Shown here piece after piece: positions 36,174 to 45,526 of a stretch of 64,000 nt of DNA. Position numbers and translations under genes: made by a program. This DNA is from Methylobacter sp. (lineage in GTDB: Bacteria > Pseudomonadota > Gammaproteobacteria > Methylococcales > Methylomonadaceae). Numbering within the stretch: position 1 is the stretch's first letter; each line of letters opens with the position of its first letter. The notes under the pieces were generated by a model, which saw nothing but the letters and a program-made list of their open reading frames with translations, searched no databases and was not told the origin of the DNA. The stretch covers positions 1-64,000 of the forward strand of contig JAURZV010000073.1 in the NCBI GenBank assembly GCA_030653175.1, written 5' to 3'.

Positions 36174-36339
36174 CACTCGTAAGGGTTACTGCCTTTAGTT
36201 ATTTATAATGCTCCTGCGGTGCGGATATACCCGCACCCTGCGAATGATCCGTAAGAGTGCGTTAGCGAATTCGCACTTGCAAGCTGTCAAATAACTTTTA
36301 ACTGTGGTTAGTGACCCTACGCCGACTTAACATAAATAT

Positions 36340-36354
36340 ATCCGTTGTACGGAT
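36340..36354. promoter_or_regulatory. Small palindrome before the first Cus operon
   Basis: ATCCG-TTGTA-CGGAT, 28 bases before the outer-membrane factor start, embedded in AT-rich DNA. A possible operator; no regulator gene is adjacent. Confidence 0.25.
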
Positions 36355-36381
36355 TTTATAACGTGTGGGTACGAAGCTATT

Positions 36382-37665
36382 ATGTCGCTACAAATCATTT
36401 TTAAGTGTATTGCTTTAACTTACGCTTTGTTTGCCTGCAGCATTGCTGCCGGTGCAGACCAGACTATTTTAACGCTTCAAGCCGCAACCGAACTTGCCTT
36501 AACCGGCAACCCCGGACTGGCGGAAATCAGGGCGCGAGCCGAGGCGATGGCTGCCGTGCCTTCCCAAGAGGGCACTTTGCCGGATCCGGCGCTCAGAATC
36601 GGCGCTCTTTACCTGCCGACCAACAGTTTCAATCTGCGGCAGGACGACTTTACCATGATGGAAGTGGGCGTTAGCCAGGAGATTCCATTTCCCGGCAAGC
36701 TGGCTTTACGGGAAAAGATCGCCGGGCAGGAAGCGCTGGCCGCCGCTGATTCGGTTGACGAAGCGCGTTTGCGGCTGGTGCGGGAAGTAAAACAGAGCTG
36801 GTGGCGGCTGTTTTATTACCACCGCGCCTTGAACCTGCTGGACGAAGCCGAACACTTTTTCCAGCAACTCATCGACATCGCCCAGGCCAAATATAAGGTG
36901 GGCAAAGGAACGCAGCAGGACGTGCTGCTGGCTCAGCTCGAACTGTCCAAACTCAAGGACGAAAAACTGAATCTGATCATTCTGCTTCACAGCCAGAACG
37001 CCAGAATCAATGCCCTGCTGGATCGCACGCCGGAAATGCCTGTGCAAATTCCGGCGGAGGCTGAATTCAAGTTGCCGGTCATTGTCGAATCCGCCTTGCA
37101 GGACAAGGCTTTGCAAATCCGTCCTTTATTTGCCCAACACCGCAAGATGCTTGATGCGGGGCTGGCCAGGGTCGATCTGGCGCAAAAGGGTTTCTACCCT
37201 GACTTTACCATTGGCGCCTTTTACGATGTCCGGCAGAACACGCCGTCAGGGCAGTCGCGTAGCGATTTCGCCAGTGTACAGCTGAGTATCAATGTGCCGA
37301 TTTATGCCGGCCGCAAGCAAGCCAAGGCGGTTGATCAGCGCCAGAGCGAACTCCTGCAGGAACAATATGCATTACACGACGACCACCGCAAAATTCAGGC
37401 CGAGATAGCGGCCAAAGCCGCCGAGTATCAACAGACAAAAGAAAAGCTGTTGCTGCTCGAACATGAAATCATTCCGCAGGCTCAGCAAACCGTTAATTCT
37501 CTGCTGGCCGGCTATCAGGTGAGTCAGACGGACTTTACCGATCTGCTGCGCACGCAACTGAGCTTTTTCCAATATCAGACGCAGTATTGGCAGGCCTTGA
37601 GCAGCACTCAGCAAATCCTGGCCGAGTTATCCGCTGAAGTGGGCGAGGAGTTGAGCCATGACTAG
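36382..37665 (+). CDS. Outer-membrane factor of RND efflux system 1 (TolC/CusC-like)
   Basis: 427 residues: a signal peptide (to about residue 24, AAGA), then two outer-membrane-efflux repeats. Typical OEP segments: ALRIGALYLPTN, EVGVSQEIPFPGKLALRE, KYKVGKGTQQDVLLAQLE and YPDFTIGAFYD. It forms the trimeric exit duct for the CusBA pump. Its 3' end overlaps the adaptor gene by 8 bases. The first gene of operon cusCBA-1; the heavy-metal type is assigned from its partners. Confidence 0.9.
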   Translation: MSLQIIFKCIALTYALFACSIAAGADQTILTLQAATELALTGNPGLAEIRARAEAMAAVPSQEGTLPDPALRIGALYLPTNSFNLRQDDFTMMEVGVSQEIPFPGKLALREKIAGQEALAAADSVDEARLRLVREVKQSWWRLFYYHRALNLLDEAEHFFQQLIDIAQAKYKVGKGTQQDVLLAQLELSKLKDEKLNLIILLHSQNARINALLDRTPEMPVQIPAEAEFKLPVIVESALQDKALQIRPLFAQHRKMLDAGLARVDLAQKGFYPDFTIGAFYDVRQNTPSGQSRSDFASVQLSINVPIYAGRKQAKAVDQRQSELLQEQYALHDDHRKIQAEIAAKAAEYQQTKEKLLLLEHEIIPQAQQTVNSLLAGYQVSQTDFTDLLRTQLSFFQYQTQYWQALSSTQQILAELSAEVGEELSHD

Positions 37666-39079
37666 ATATTTTCCGGCATCTTTGATTTTGATACTGGGCT
37701 TAAGTCTGGGATTTTGGGTGGGCCGTCGGGAAGTAACGCAAAACCCGGACGCTACCGCAGTCAGCGAAAAAATGCCGCTGTATTATCGTCACCCGATGAA
37801 TCCCAAAGTCACCTCGACTACGCCCGCCAAGGACGAGATGGGTATGGACTATGTGCCGGTTTATGCAGAACAGCCGACTGCAACCATATCGCCGCCGGAA
37901 TCAGGAAAAATTCTGTATTACCGGCATCCGATGGGAGCGGCGGATACTTCACCGGTGCCGAAAAAGGACGAAATGGGCATGGACTACCTTCCGGTTTATG
38001 AAAGCGAACCGGAGACATCCGGGCAAATTCAGATCAGCCCGGAAAAAATCCAGAAACTGGGCGTAACAACAGCAACCGTGTCCAAGCGCGTGCTGATTCG
38101 CAGCATACGCGCGCTGGGCAGCATTCAGGTCGACGAACGGCGCATTCACGCCGTGACAGCCAAATTCGAAGGCTGGATCCAGCGCCTGTATGTTAACGCG
38201 ACAGGACAAGCCGTCAAACGCGGCGAACCGCTGTTCGATGTTTACAGTCCGGAACTGGTGACCGCGCAGCAGGAATATCTGATCGCCCGGCAAGGACAGC
38301 AAGCGCTGCAACAGGGTAGCGCACAAGCGCGCGACACTGCGGCGCGTCTGGCCGAAAACGCCTTGCAACGTTTACATTATTGGGATATTGCTCAAGTACA
38401 TATAAAGCATTTGCAAAGCCTGGGAAAGCCTCTGGATGCCCTGCCGCTGATGTCGCCGGTCAATGGAGTGGTGCTGGAAAAACCTGCGCTGGAGGGGATG
38501 CGTTTCATGCCCGGCGAGCTGTTGTTTCGTATCGCTGATTTAAGTACGGTGTGGCTGTTAGCGGAGGTATTTGAGCAAGATATCGGTGGGGTGCGCTTGG
38601 GCCAAGTCGTGCAGGTGCATATCAACGCCTATCCGGATCAACTGTTCAGCGGCAAGGTCGGTTTCATCTACCCGACGCTGGCAACGGAAACCCGCACAGT
38701 TAAAGTGCGCATCGAACTGCCCAACGGCGAAGGATTGCTGAAACCCGGACTGTATGGCAGCGTGACGCTGGCAGCGCTGGAGGATAAAGACGCGCGCTTG
38801 GCGGTTCCCGATTCGGCAGTCATTGACAGCGGTGCGAGGCAAGTCGTTTTAGTGCAAAGAAGTGAAGGGCGGTTCGAGCCGCATGTCGTAAAACTGGGGC
38901 AACAGGCTGACGGATACTACGAAGTGCTGGAGGGATTGGATGCCGGCGATGAAGTAGTGACTCGCGCCAATTTCCTGATCGATGCCGAGAGCAATCTCAA
39001 GTCGGCTCTGGGCAGCTTTGGCAATAATGGCGCTGACTCTGGTCAGACAACGCATGAAACACAGCAAGGAGGCCATTAG
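37658..39079 (+). CDS. cusB: Periplasmic adaptor of RND system 1, with two metal-binding repeats (CusB-like)
   Basis: 473 residues. An N-terminal anchor or signal (4-22) is followed by two tandem heavy-metal-binding domains, about 41-69 and 86-114, each with YYRHPM and KDEMGMDY.PVY. The HlyD-like barrel-sandwich and alpha-hairpin body follows (SPEKIQKLGV, GWIQRLYVN, LFDVYSPELV). Such HMBDs are proposed to pick up Cu(I)/Ag(I) from chaperones. Two copies in tandem is richer than in system 2, which has none. It ends 2 bases before the pump gene. Confidence 0.9.
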   Translation: MTRYFPASLILILGLSLGFWVGRREVTQNPDATAVSEKMPLYYRHPMNPKVTSTTPAKDEMGMDYVPVYAEQPTATISPPESGKILYYRHPMGAADTSPVPKKDEMGMDYLPVYESEPETSGQIQISPEKIQKLGVTTATVSKRVLIRSIRALGSIQVDERRIHAVTAKFEGWIQRLYVNATGQAVKRGEPLFDVYSPELVTAQQEYLIARQGQQALQQGSAQARDTAARLAENALQRLHYWDIAQVHIKHLQSLGKPLDALPLMSPVNGVVLEKPALEGMRFMPGELLFRIADLSTVWLLAEVFEQDIGGVRLGQVVQVHINAYPDQLFSGKVGFIYPTLATETRTVKVRIELPNGEGLLKPGLYGSVTLAALEDKDARLAVPDSAVIDSGARQVVLVQRSEGRFEPHVVKLGQQADGYYEVLEGLDAGDEVVTRANFLIDAESNLKSALGSFGNNGADSGQTTHETQQGGH

Positions 39080-39081
39080 CC

Positions 39082-42000
39082 ATGTTGAATCATATTATTG
39101 CCTGGTCGTTGCGCAATGTGTTTCTGGTGCTGCTGGCAACACTGGGCATTGTAATAGGCGGGATTTATGCCTTGTCGCTTATGCCGCTGGATGCGCTGCC
39201 CGATTTGTCCGACGCGCAGGTCATTGTTTACACCGAATATCCCGGACAAGCGCCGCAAGTCGTCGAGGATCAGGTAACTTATCCGCTGACGACCGCGATG
39301 CTGAGCGTGCCTCGCTCGAAAGTCGTGCGCGGTTTTTCTTTTTTCGGCGCGTCTTTCGTGTATGTCATCTTCGAGGACGGCACCGATATTTACTGGGCGC
39401 GTTCGCGGGTTTTGGAATATCTGACAACGCTCACCGGACGCTTGCCGCGCGGCGTGGTACCACAACTGGGGCCGGATGCCACCGGCGTCGGCTGGGTTTA
39501 CCAATATGCGCTGCTGGCGAAAAACCAGTCACTGGTGGAATTGCGCACCCTGCAAGACTGGTTTGTGCGCTATCAATTGACCAAAGCCCAAGGCGTGGCT
39601 GAAGTCGCCGGCATCGGCGGTTTCGTGCAGCAGTATCAGATCACGGCCGATCCGCATAAGCTGCAAGCTTACGGTATCTCTTTACGTACCCTCAGCGACG
39701 CCATCCGCAACGGCAACCGCGATGTCGGCGGCCGGACTATCGAACTCGCCGAAACCGAGTACATGGTGCGCGGACGCGGTTACTTACGCGGTCAGGCGGA
39801 TTTGGAGCGGCTGGTGTTGAAAGTCGGGAATGGCATTCCCGTATTGGTGCGCGATGTGGCGCGCGTGGAGCTGGTTCCCGATGAACGGCGCGGCATCACT
39901 GAATGGAACGGCGAAGGCGAGGTAGTTTCCGGCATTGCGCTGGCACGCTATGGTCAGAATGCACTGGAAGTGATCAGCCATGTGAAAGACCGATTGCGCG
40001 AAATTACCGCCGGTTTGCCAACCGGCGTCAGCGTACAAACGGTTTATGACCGCTCCGAGTTGATTCATCGGGCGATTGACAATTTGCGCCATACCTTGCT
40101 GGAAGAAAGCGCGGTGGTCGCCGCTGTCTGCATACTATTCCTGCTGCACATACGGAGCGCCCTGGTGGCGATTTTGATGCTGCCGGTCGGCGTGCTGATC
40201 GCCTTTATCGTCATGCAGGCGCTGGGGATGAATTCCAACATCATGAGCCTGGGGGGTATCGCTATCGCTATCGGCGCGATGGTGGATGCCGCCATCGTCA
40301 TGATAGAGAACGCCCACAAGCATCTGGAACGCGATACAGGCCGCCTGCCGCGTGCCGAAATATTGCTCAATGCCTGCAAGGAAGTCGGCCCGCCGTTGTT
40401 TTTCAGTCTGCTGATTATCACGGTTTCTTTCCTGCCGGTGTTTGCGCTGGAAGCGCAGGAAGGCCGCCTGTTCCATCCCCTGGCCTATACCAAGACTTTC
40501 GCAATGGCGGGCGCGGCGCTGTTGTCGGTTACGCTGGTTCCGGTATTGATGTCGCTGTTTGTGCGCGGAAAAATCCTGCCGGAGCAACGCAATCCCATCA
40601 ACCGGGTTTTGATCCGGATTTATCGCCCGATCATCGCCGGGGTCATGCGCTACAAAAAGCTGACGCTCGCTTTCGCGTTACTGATGCTGGCCGCTTCCTG
40701 GTATCCGGCCTCGCGCTTGGGCGGTGAATTCATGCCGACTCTGAATGAAGGCACACTGTTATTCATGCCGCTAACCCTGCCGGGTTTACCCCCGACCAAA
40801 GCCGCCGAATTGCTGCAAACCCAGGACCGCATCATCAAAAGTTTTCCCGAAGTCGAATCGGTGTTCGGTAAAGCCGGGCGAGCACTGACCGCCACCGACC
40901 CGGCGCCGCTGGAAATGTCCGAAACACTGGTCAATCTCAAGCCCGAATCCGCCTGGCGGCCCGGCATGACGGTCGATAAGCTGATTGCCGAGATGGATCA
41001 GGCGCTGCAAATCCCCGGTGTCAGCAACTCCTGGACGATGCCGATCAAAAACCGCATTGACATGCTGGCGACCGGCATCCGCACGCCTATCGGCATCAAA
41101 CTGTTCGGCAAGGATCTTGCGGAAATGGAACGCCTGGCGCAGCAGATCGAACAGGCCGTCAAAAACGTCCCCGGCACCACCAGCGCCTATGCCGAACGCG
41201 TTACCGGCGGCTTTTATCTGAACATCACCCCGGACTACGAGGCTCTGGCGCGCTACGGGCTGTTGATCGGCGATGTGCAGGACATCATCGCCACCGCCAT
41301 CGGCGGCGAGACCGTCACCACGATGCTGGAAGGACGCGAACGTTTCGCCGTCATCGTCCGTTACCCGCGCGAACTGCGCGACAACCCGCAAGCCATTGCC
41401 GCGCATGTGCTCGTCCCGACACCCGGCGGGGCGATGATTCCCTTGGGACAACTGGCGCATCTGAGCCTGGACAAAGGTCCGCCGGGTATACGCACCGAGA
41501 ACGCCTTGTTGTCCGCTTATATCTATGTCGACATGCGCGACCGCGACATTGACGGTTATGTGCGGGATGCCAAGCAGGCGGTGCAACAGGCGGTCAAATT
41601 CCCTGCGGGCTACTACATCGCCTGGAGCGGCCAGTTCGAATACATGGAACGGGCCAAACAGCGTTTACAACTGGTTGTACCGCTCACGCTGTGCATTATT
41701 TTTATCCTGCTTTATCTCAATTTCGGCCGTCTAACCGAGACATTCATCGTCATGTTGTCGGTGCCGTTCGCGCTGGTCGGCGGCATCTGGCTGTTGTGGT
41801 TTCTGGATTACAACGTCAGCGTGGCGGTCGGCGTCGGCTTCATCGCCCTGGCGGGCGTCGCGGCAGAAACCGGCGTGGTGATGCTGATGTATCTGGATCA
41901 GGCATACCGGGAAAAGCAGCGGCAATGCCTGGAAGAAAAGCGGGCTTTCACCGAGACCGATCTTTACACCGCGCTGATGACCGGCGCGGCGGAACGTTTG

Positions 42001-42228
42001 CGACCGAAAATGATGACCGTTACCGCGATTATGGCCGGGCTCCTGCCTATTTTGTGGAGCACCGGCACCGGCTCGGAAGTCATGCGCCGCATCGCCGCAC
42101 CGATGGTGGGAGGCATGGTGTCGTCAACGCTGCTGACCTTGATCGTCATTCCGGCGCTTTATGCCTTGTGCAAGCAATATTCCATCAACAAACAATCCCG
42201 AAAATTGAACGATACGTTAACAAGCTGA
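39082..42228 (+). CDS. cusA: Copper/silver RND pump 1 (CusA-like)
   Basis: 1048 residues, 12 membrane helices, heavy-metal-efflux RND type (DLSDAQVIVYTEYPGQ, GTDIYWARSRVLEY). The three methionines that carry Cu(I)/Ag(I) in E. coli CusA (M573, M623, M672) align with M562 (FMPLTLPG), M612 (PLEMSET) and M661 (RIDMLATG). This separates it from zinc/cobalt CzcA. It drives export with the proton gradient through helix-4 acidic residues. A lipoprotein gene follows 43 bases later. Confidence 0.92.
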   Translation: MLNHIIAWSLRNVFLVLLATLGIVIGGIYALSLMPLDALPDLSDAQVIVYTEYPGQAPQVVEDQVTYPLTTAMLSVPRSKVVRGFSFFGASFVYVIFEDGTDIYWARSRVLEYLTTLTGRLPRGVVPQLGPDATGVGWVYQYALLAKNQSLVELRTLQDWFVRYQLTKAQGVAEVAGIGGFVQQYQITADPHKLQAYGISLRTLSDAIRNGNRDVGGRTIELAETEYMVRGRGYLRGQADLERLVLKVGNGIPVLVRDVARVELVPDERRGITEWNGEGEVVSGIALARYGQNALEVISHVKDRLREITAGLPTGVSVQTVYDRSELIHRAIDNLRHTLLEESAVVAAVCILFLLHIRSALVAILMLPVGVLIAFIVMQALGMNSNIMSLGGIAIAIGAMVDAAIVMIENAHKHLERDTGRLPRAEILLNACKEVGPPLFFSLLIITVSFLPVFALEAQEGRLFHPLAYTKTFAMAGAALLSVTLVPVLMSLFVRGKILPEQRNPINRVLIRIYRPIIAGVMRYKKLTLAFALLMLAASWYPASRLGGEFMPTLNEGTLLFMPLTLPGLPPTKAAELLQTQDRIIKSFPEVESVFGKAGRALTATDPAPLEMSETLVNLKPESAWRPGMTVDKLIAEMDQALQIPGVSNSWTMPIKNRIDMLATGIRTPIGIKLFGKDLAEMERLAQQIEQAVKNVPGTTSAYAERVTGGFYLNITPDYEALARYGLLIGDVQDIIATAIGGETVTTMLEGRERFAVIVRYPRELRDNPQAIAAHVLVPTPGGAMIPLGQLAHLSLDKGPPGIRTENALLSAYIYVDMRDRDIDGYVRDAKQAVQQAVKFPAGYYIAWSGQFEYMERAKQRLQLVVPLTLCIIFILLYLNFGRLTETFIVMLSVPFALVGGIWLLWFLDYNVSVAVGVGFIALAGVAAETGVVMLMYLDQAYREKQRQCLEEKRAFTETDLYTALMTGAAERLRPKMMTVTAIMAGLLPILWSTGTGSEVMRRIAAPMVGGMVSSTLLTLIVIPALYALCKQYSINKQSRKLNDTLTS

Positions 42229-42271
42229 AAACAATGTCATTTTAACTATTGAATTATTCCGGAGAAAACCC

Positions 42272-42421
42272 ATGAAGACTAAAAAACATGTTGTAATATT
42301 AATCACACTTTTATTACTCACTGTTTCTGCGTGTGCATCAAGAACTAAAGTCATTAAAAATGTCTACTCGTCACATCCGGGTGGACAGGGTCATCCCTGG
42401 GATAAGGGGCGATCGTTTTAA
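42272..42421 (+). CDS. 49-residue lipoprotein after cusA-1
   Basis: Signal peptide with lipobox VSAC (C about residue 19), then a short polar tail (KNVYSSHPGGQGHPWDKG). The ribosome site GGAG precedes the ATG. The leader, from about 42213, is the same as those of the 42807 and 47601 lipoproteins, although the mature parts differ. Probably an outer-membrane accessory of the pump; function unknown. Confidence 0.65.
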   Translation: MKTKKHVVILITLLLLTVSACASRTKVIKNVYSSHPGGQGHPWDKGRSF

Positions 42422-42806
42422 ATAATTCTCTAGTTCCCAAGCTCAAGCTTGGGAATTCGGTTTTGGAAGCTCCAGCTTCCTGTCTCGCGAAGCCGGAGCT
42501 TCGCCTTTCTAGGTTCACAATCTGGAGATTGGAAACCAGCAAAAAGGAGGTAAAACTAATAACAAGCCAACAACCTGAAAAAACGATGTTATTTTAACTA
42601 TTTTGGTAACTGCTCATACCTTATTTTAAGCGCAAAGCTGATTTTGAAACGTCCAAAGCTAGCTTTGGACTCCAGAAAACGTGAATGTCGGAGTTCAAAG
42701 CTAGCTTTGAACCTTACGGTTTTAAACAGCACGTTTTATGGTGCTCAGGATCGGGCGTCTGCTAGGGTGAGCAGTTACCTATTTTGAATTACTCTGGAGA
42801 AAACCC
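42422..42806. other. Intergenic: repeat plus inserted mini-element
   Basis: 42430-42520 carries a GTTCCCAAGCTCAAGCTTGGGAA palindrome family member and a related GAAGC.CCAGCTTC hairpin, also seen near 31850-31920. From 42561 it is the lipoprotein leader, split by the GGTAAC element. Confidence 0.6.
42599..42785. mobile_element. 175-bp MITE with perfect 12-bp TIRs and TATTTT target duplication
   Basis: The element proper is 42605-42779: GGTAACTGCTCA at the left, TGAGCAGTTACC at the right, exact reverse complements. It is flanked by TATTTT on both sides (42599-42604, 42780-42785). Removing the element and one TATTTT restores a leader (TTTTAACTATTTTGAATTAC) matching the leaders at 42240 and 47570. 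No ORF. A partial copy is at 22184-22319. Confidence 0.8.
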
Positions 42807-43148
42807 ATGAAAACAAAGTTACTGATTACCCTGCTTTTAGCTATTGGTTTGTTGTCCGCATGTGCCGAATTTGACCCGCATTCTATGGATATGAACCTGG
42901 CGGTACATAACGCAAAAACCAAAGCCGATCATGAGGCGCTGGCACAACACTATGAGGAAGTGGCGCAAGAAATGCAGCTTAAGGTTGAGGAACACAAGAA
43001 AATCCTGAGTGAATACGAGCGCGAGCCGTGGTTGATTGGTAAGCAGCAGGCAACCGGGTTCGGAGTCCATTGCCAAAGGCTGATTGATGTCTATGAAAAA
43101 GCCGCCGAGGAAAACCTGGAAATGGCGAAAATGCATCGCCAGATGTAA
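42807..43148 (+). CDS. Small lipoprotein, intact member of a three-copy family
   Basis: 113 residues. Signal peptide with lipobox LSAC (C19, followed by Ala, so outer membrane). The mature part is one long amphipathic, charged helix (NAKTKADHEALAQHYEEVA) with a single internal Cys near the C-terminus (VHCQRL) and the ending MHRQM. GGAG precedes the ATG. Two degraded paralogues lie at 43248 and 47601. It resembles small lipoproteins of unknown function found with heavy-metal RND systems. Function unknown. Confidence 0.75.
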   Translation: MKTKLLITLLLAIGLLSACAEFDPHSMDMNLAVHNAKTKADHEALAQHYEEVAQEMQLKVEEHKKILSEYEREPWLIGKQQATGFGVHCQRLIDVYEKAAEENLEMAKMHRQM

Positions 43149-43247
43149 CGCTTCACACAAGCCAGGGGATGGAAATGCTACCATCTCCTGGCAATGATGT
43201 AAGAATCCTTTTATAAAAACAGCACATCTGTGCTTTGGGGAAAATCC

Positions 43248-43588
43248 ATGAAAACAAAGTTACTAATTACCCTGCTTTGAGTTCTTGGTTTGCTGTCTGC
43301 CTGTAGCGAAATGAACCCTCATCCGATGGATAATGAGGCTAGCCGTGCAAAACGCAGTATCCAAAGCCGATCATGAGGCGCTGGCGAAACACTATGAGGA
43401 AACGACGAAAGAAATGCAGCTTAAAGTTGAAACTTCTTAGCCAGTATCAGTCAATAGGCTATCTCTACGGAAGACCGCCGGATGATTTTGTGGAATATTT
43501 TAAAGATCATTGCCAAAGGCTGATTAATGCCTATGAAAAAGCTGTCGAGGAAAATTTGAGCATGGCAAATTTGCATCGCCAGATGTAA
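43248..43588 (+). pseudogene. Degraded paralogue of the small lipoprotein
   Basis: Begins MKTKLLITLL and meets TGA at codon 11. The lipobox and ADHEALAKHYEE helix follow in shifted frames, with a further TAG, and the conserved end (CQRLINAYEKA...LHRQM) is in yet another frame. At least one nonsense change and two frameshifts compared with the intact copy. Confidence 0.85.
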
Positions 43589-43637
43589 ACGCGTCACTCT
43601 CTCGGGCGGTTGTTACCTGTGACTAATGAAAAATCAA

Positions 43638-43732
43638 GGGTGGGCAAAAAAGCCTGCCCACCCGTGGCTATGCTGACGCGACCTTTTGCGTCGTTGCACT
43701 CGTTGGGTTAGCTTGACAACCCATCATGCGGG
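43638..43732 (+). repeat. Direct repeat left of the nuclease gene
   Basis: About 92 bases match 45180-45271. It starts with a perfect 8-base hairpin (GGGTGGGC-10-GCCCACCC) and contains GACCTTTTGCGTC.TTGCAC and CGTTGGGTTAGCTTG. Confidence 0.8.
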
Positions 43733-43857
43733 TGGTTAAAGCTTAGCGTACGATTTTTTCCGTTTCGTGAGTTGCCCCCTTTTATGCCAAGCATGGTGCA
43801 TTTAAACCCATAATTTCAGCCAGTCGTCAATGCGTAACTTCTATAAAAGAATAAAAG

Positions 43858-45102
43858 ATGAACAACTTCTTACAAATAATTACACAATATAAAACCGATA
43901 CGCAGAGTGTTTACAATACTTGGTTTATTGATAATGACCAACGGCTCAAAGCTTTTCGCACCATTCGCAGAGGGGTTTTGCAGGTGGTGGAAGATATTAA
44001 AAACAAAACTTTTCCAAATGATTTTAAGGGAAGTTCTTTAGAATTTGTTTTGAACTGCATTGCTGAGCAAAAACAAGTATTTGTGGGAGTATCACACCCT
44101 TTTTATTGGAAACCTAAATTACGCATACCCGATATTTACGAAAATCCAATAAATAAAATTGCCTTTGGTCAATTCTTAGAAAACTGCATCAATGCTAAAT
44201 CGGAAGAACAAATTATTAAAGAAATAGTACGATTAGATGCTCTAAAAATAAAAGGTTTGGGTCCAGCCGTAGGAAGTATTTTATACTTTTTGCATCCTAC
44301 TTTGTTCCCGCCTTTCAATACTGCCATCGTCAATGGGTTTAACACTTTATTTAACGACAAAAAGAAATTAGGGTCTTGGACAGAATACCTAAAAATCAGA
44401 GAAATATTGATTGAAACCAACAACAAACACAAAGCTCAACTTTCTAACGATTTGGGAGCGATTGCGGGTTTGTGTTTTGAAATTGGTACACAAAAAATGC
44501 TTATCGGCAATGATGAATATTTAAGTGAAGACGAACGAAATAAGTTAGAGAAAAACATTGAAAAACGCCAAAAAGAAATTCAAGACGAAAAACAGGAAGA
44601 AAACCTACATTCTGAAATGCAGTTTCATCTTTTGAAAATCGGTCAAAGCTTGGGTTATGATGCTTTTGTGGCTTCAAATGATCGATCAAGGTCTTATGCA
44701 GGAAGTAGTTTTTCGTTTATGAGTCCCGATAAATTCCCCGCTATCGATTGTGATAAAGAAACCGCCAGTACTATCAAATTGATAGATGTATTATGGTTTG
44801 AGAAAGGGACAAATAATGTGATTTGTGCCTTTGAAGTTGAAAAAAGCACCAGTATCTATTCAGGAATTTTACGACTGACCGACCTTTCTTATTCCATCGC
44901 TATCGGCAATGAAACTTTTTATTTGGTTGTACCCGATAGTAGAGAAAGGGACGTAATTATGCAACTCTCACGTCCTTCAATCAAGCAAATCAAAATTCCA
45001 ATCAAATACATTTTATTTTCAGAACTTCGGCAGCACTGCGATGCTCTTTGTAAGTTTGGTGACAGCCACCAAATTATGAAAAAAATTGCAAAAACTGTAT
45101 GA
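43858..45102 (+). CDS. Low-GC predicted nuclease (restriction-endonuclease-like)
   Basis: 414 residues, strongly AT-rich with AAA/GAA/TTT-type codons unlike its neighbours. A helix-hairpin-helix-like GLGPAVGSILYFLHP segment lies near 135 and a Lys/Glu coiled coil near 225-260. A C-terminal domain carries LIDVLWF...VICAFEVEKSTS near 320-345, which fits a PD-(D/E)xK-like core with E-x-E/K. Such proteins are often labelled type II restriction endonucleases. No methyltransferase is adjacent. It is flanked by a 92-bp direct repeat, so recent acquisition is likely. The substrate is unknown. Confidence 0.6.
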   Translation: MNNFLQIITQYKTDTQSVYNTWFIDNDQRLKAFRTIRRGVLQVVEDIKNKTFPNDFKGSSLEFVLNCIAEQKQVFVGVSHPFYWKPKLRIPDIYENPINKIAFGQFLENCINAKSEEQIIKEIVRLDALKIKGLGPAVGSILYFLHPTLFPPFNTAIVNGFNTLFNDKKKLGSWTEYLKIREILIETNNKHKAQLSNDLGAIAGLCFEIGTQKMLIGNDEYLSEDERNKLEKNIEKRQKEIQDEKQEENLHSEMQFHLLKIGQSLGYDAFVASNDRSRSYAGSSFSFMSPDKFPAIDCDKETASTIKLIDVLWFEKGTNNVICAFEVEKSTSIYSGILRLTDLSYSIAIGNETFYLVVPDSRERDVIMQLSRPSIKQIKIPIKYILFSELRQHCDALCKFGDSHQIMKKIAKTV

Positions 45103-45130
45103 GGTATAAGATAGAAGTCAAATGCGCAAT

Positions 45131-45271
45131 GCTTTTCTGCCCACCACATTGATGAATTCATACTTTTGGTGTTATGAACGGTGGGCAAAAAAGCCTGTCC
45201 ACTGGCTATGCTGGCGCGACCTTTTGCGTCATTGCACTCGTTGGGTTAGCTTGGCAACCAATCAATGCGGG
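45131..45271 (+). repeat. Composite repeat right of the nuclease gene
   Basis: 45131-45180 matches 49021-49070 (CTTTTCTGCCCACC, CATTGATGAAT, GGTGTT.TGAACGG type). 45180-45271 matches 43638-43732. CTTTTCTGCCCACC pairs with GGTGGGCAAAAAAG across the unit. Confidence 0.75.
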
Positions 45272-45366
45272 AGCTGGAAGAAAAAATGGATAAAGAACTT
45301 GAGCTTGGATTCTTTGTGGCGCTTGAAAAGACCTTGCATACAATTGATTTAACCAGAGGAGATTAA
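45265..45366 (+). CDS. 33-residue mini-ORF before the YHS gene
   Basis: Reads MRELEEKMDKELELGFFVA and ends TLHTIDLTRGD, an acidic helical peptide immediately (no gap) before the YHS ORF. It begins inside the composite repeat, so it may be the 3' remnant of a longer gene cut by the repeat. No family recognised. Confidence 0.3.
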   Translation: MRELEEKMDKELELGFFVALEKTLHTIDLTRGD

Positions 45367-45516
45367 ATGATGGTTCAAGATCCGGTTTGCCTAATGCAAT
45401 TTTCTCCGCGCGAGGCAAAAACAACCGCTGAATACGAAGGGAAACTGTATTATTTCTGCTCTCCTTCCTGCCGGAATACTTTTCTCAGCCAGCCAGCCAG
45501 CCTTATATCAAAATAA
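45367..45516 (+). CDS. 49-residue YHS-domain protein
   Basis: A strong GAGGAG site precedes the ATG pair. The sequence is one YHS domain: DPVCLM near 5-10, then YEGKLYYFCSPSCRNTF. The three cysteines and the aromatic core are those of the metal-binding YHS/TRASH fold found alone or at the N-terminus of copper ATPases. It sits among copper/silver efflux genes, consistent with a small metallochaperone-type role, which is inferred. Confidence 0.75.
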   Translation: MMVQDPVCLMQFSPREAKTTAEYEGKLYYFCSPSCRNTFLSQPASLISK

Positions 45517-45526
45517 AGTCACCTCG

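Noticed and set aside
40786..41586. Long reverse-strand ORF inside cusA-1
   Set aside because: A GC-skew shadow of the RND pump; composition is His/Arg/Gly-rich and no family pattern is present.
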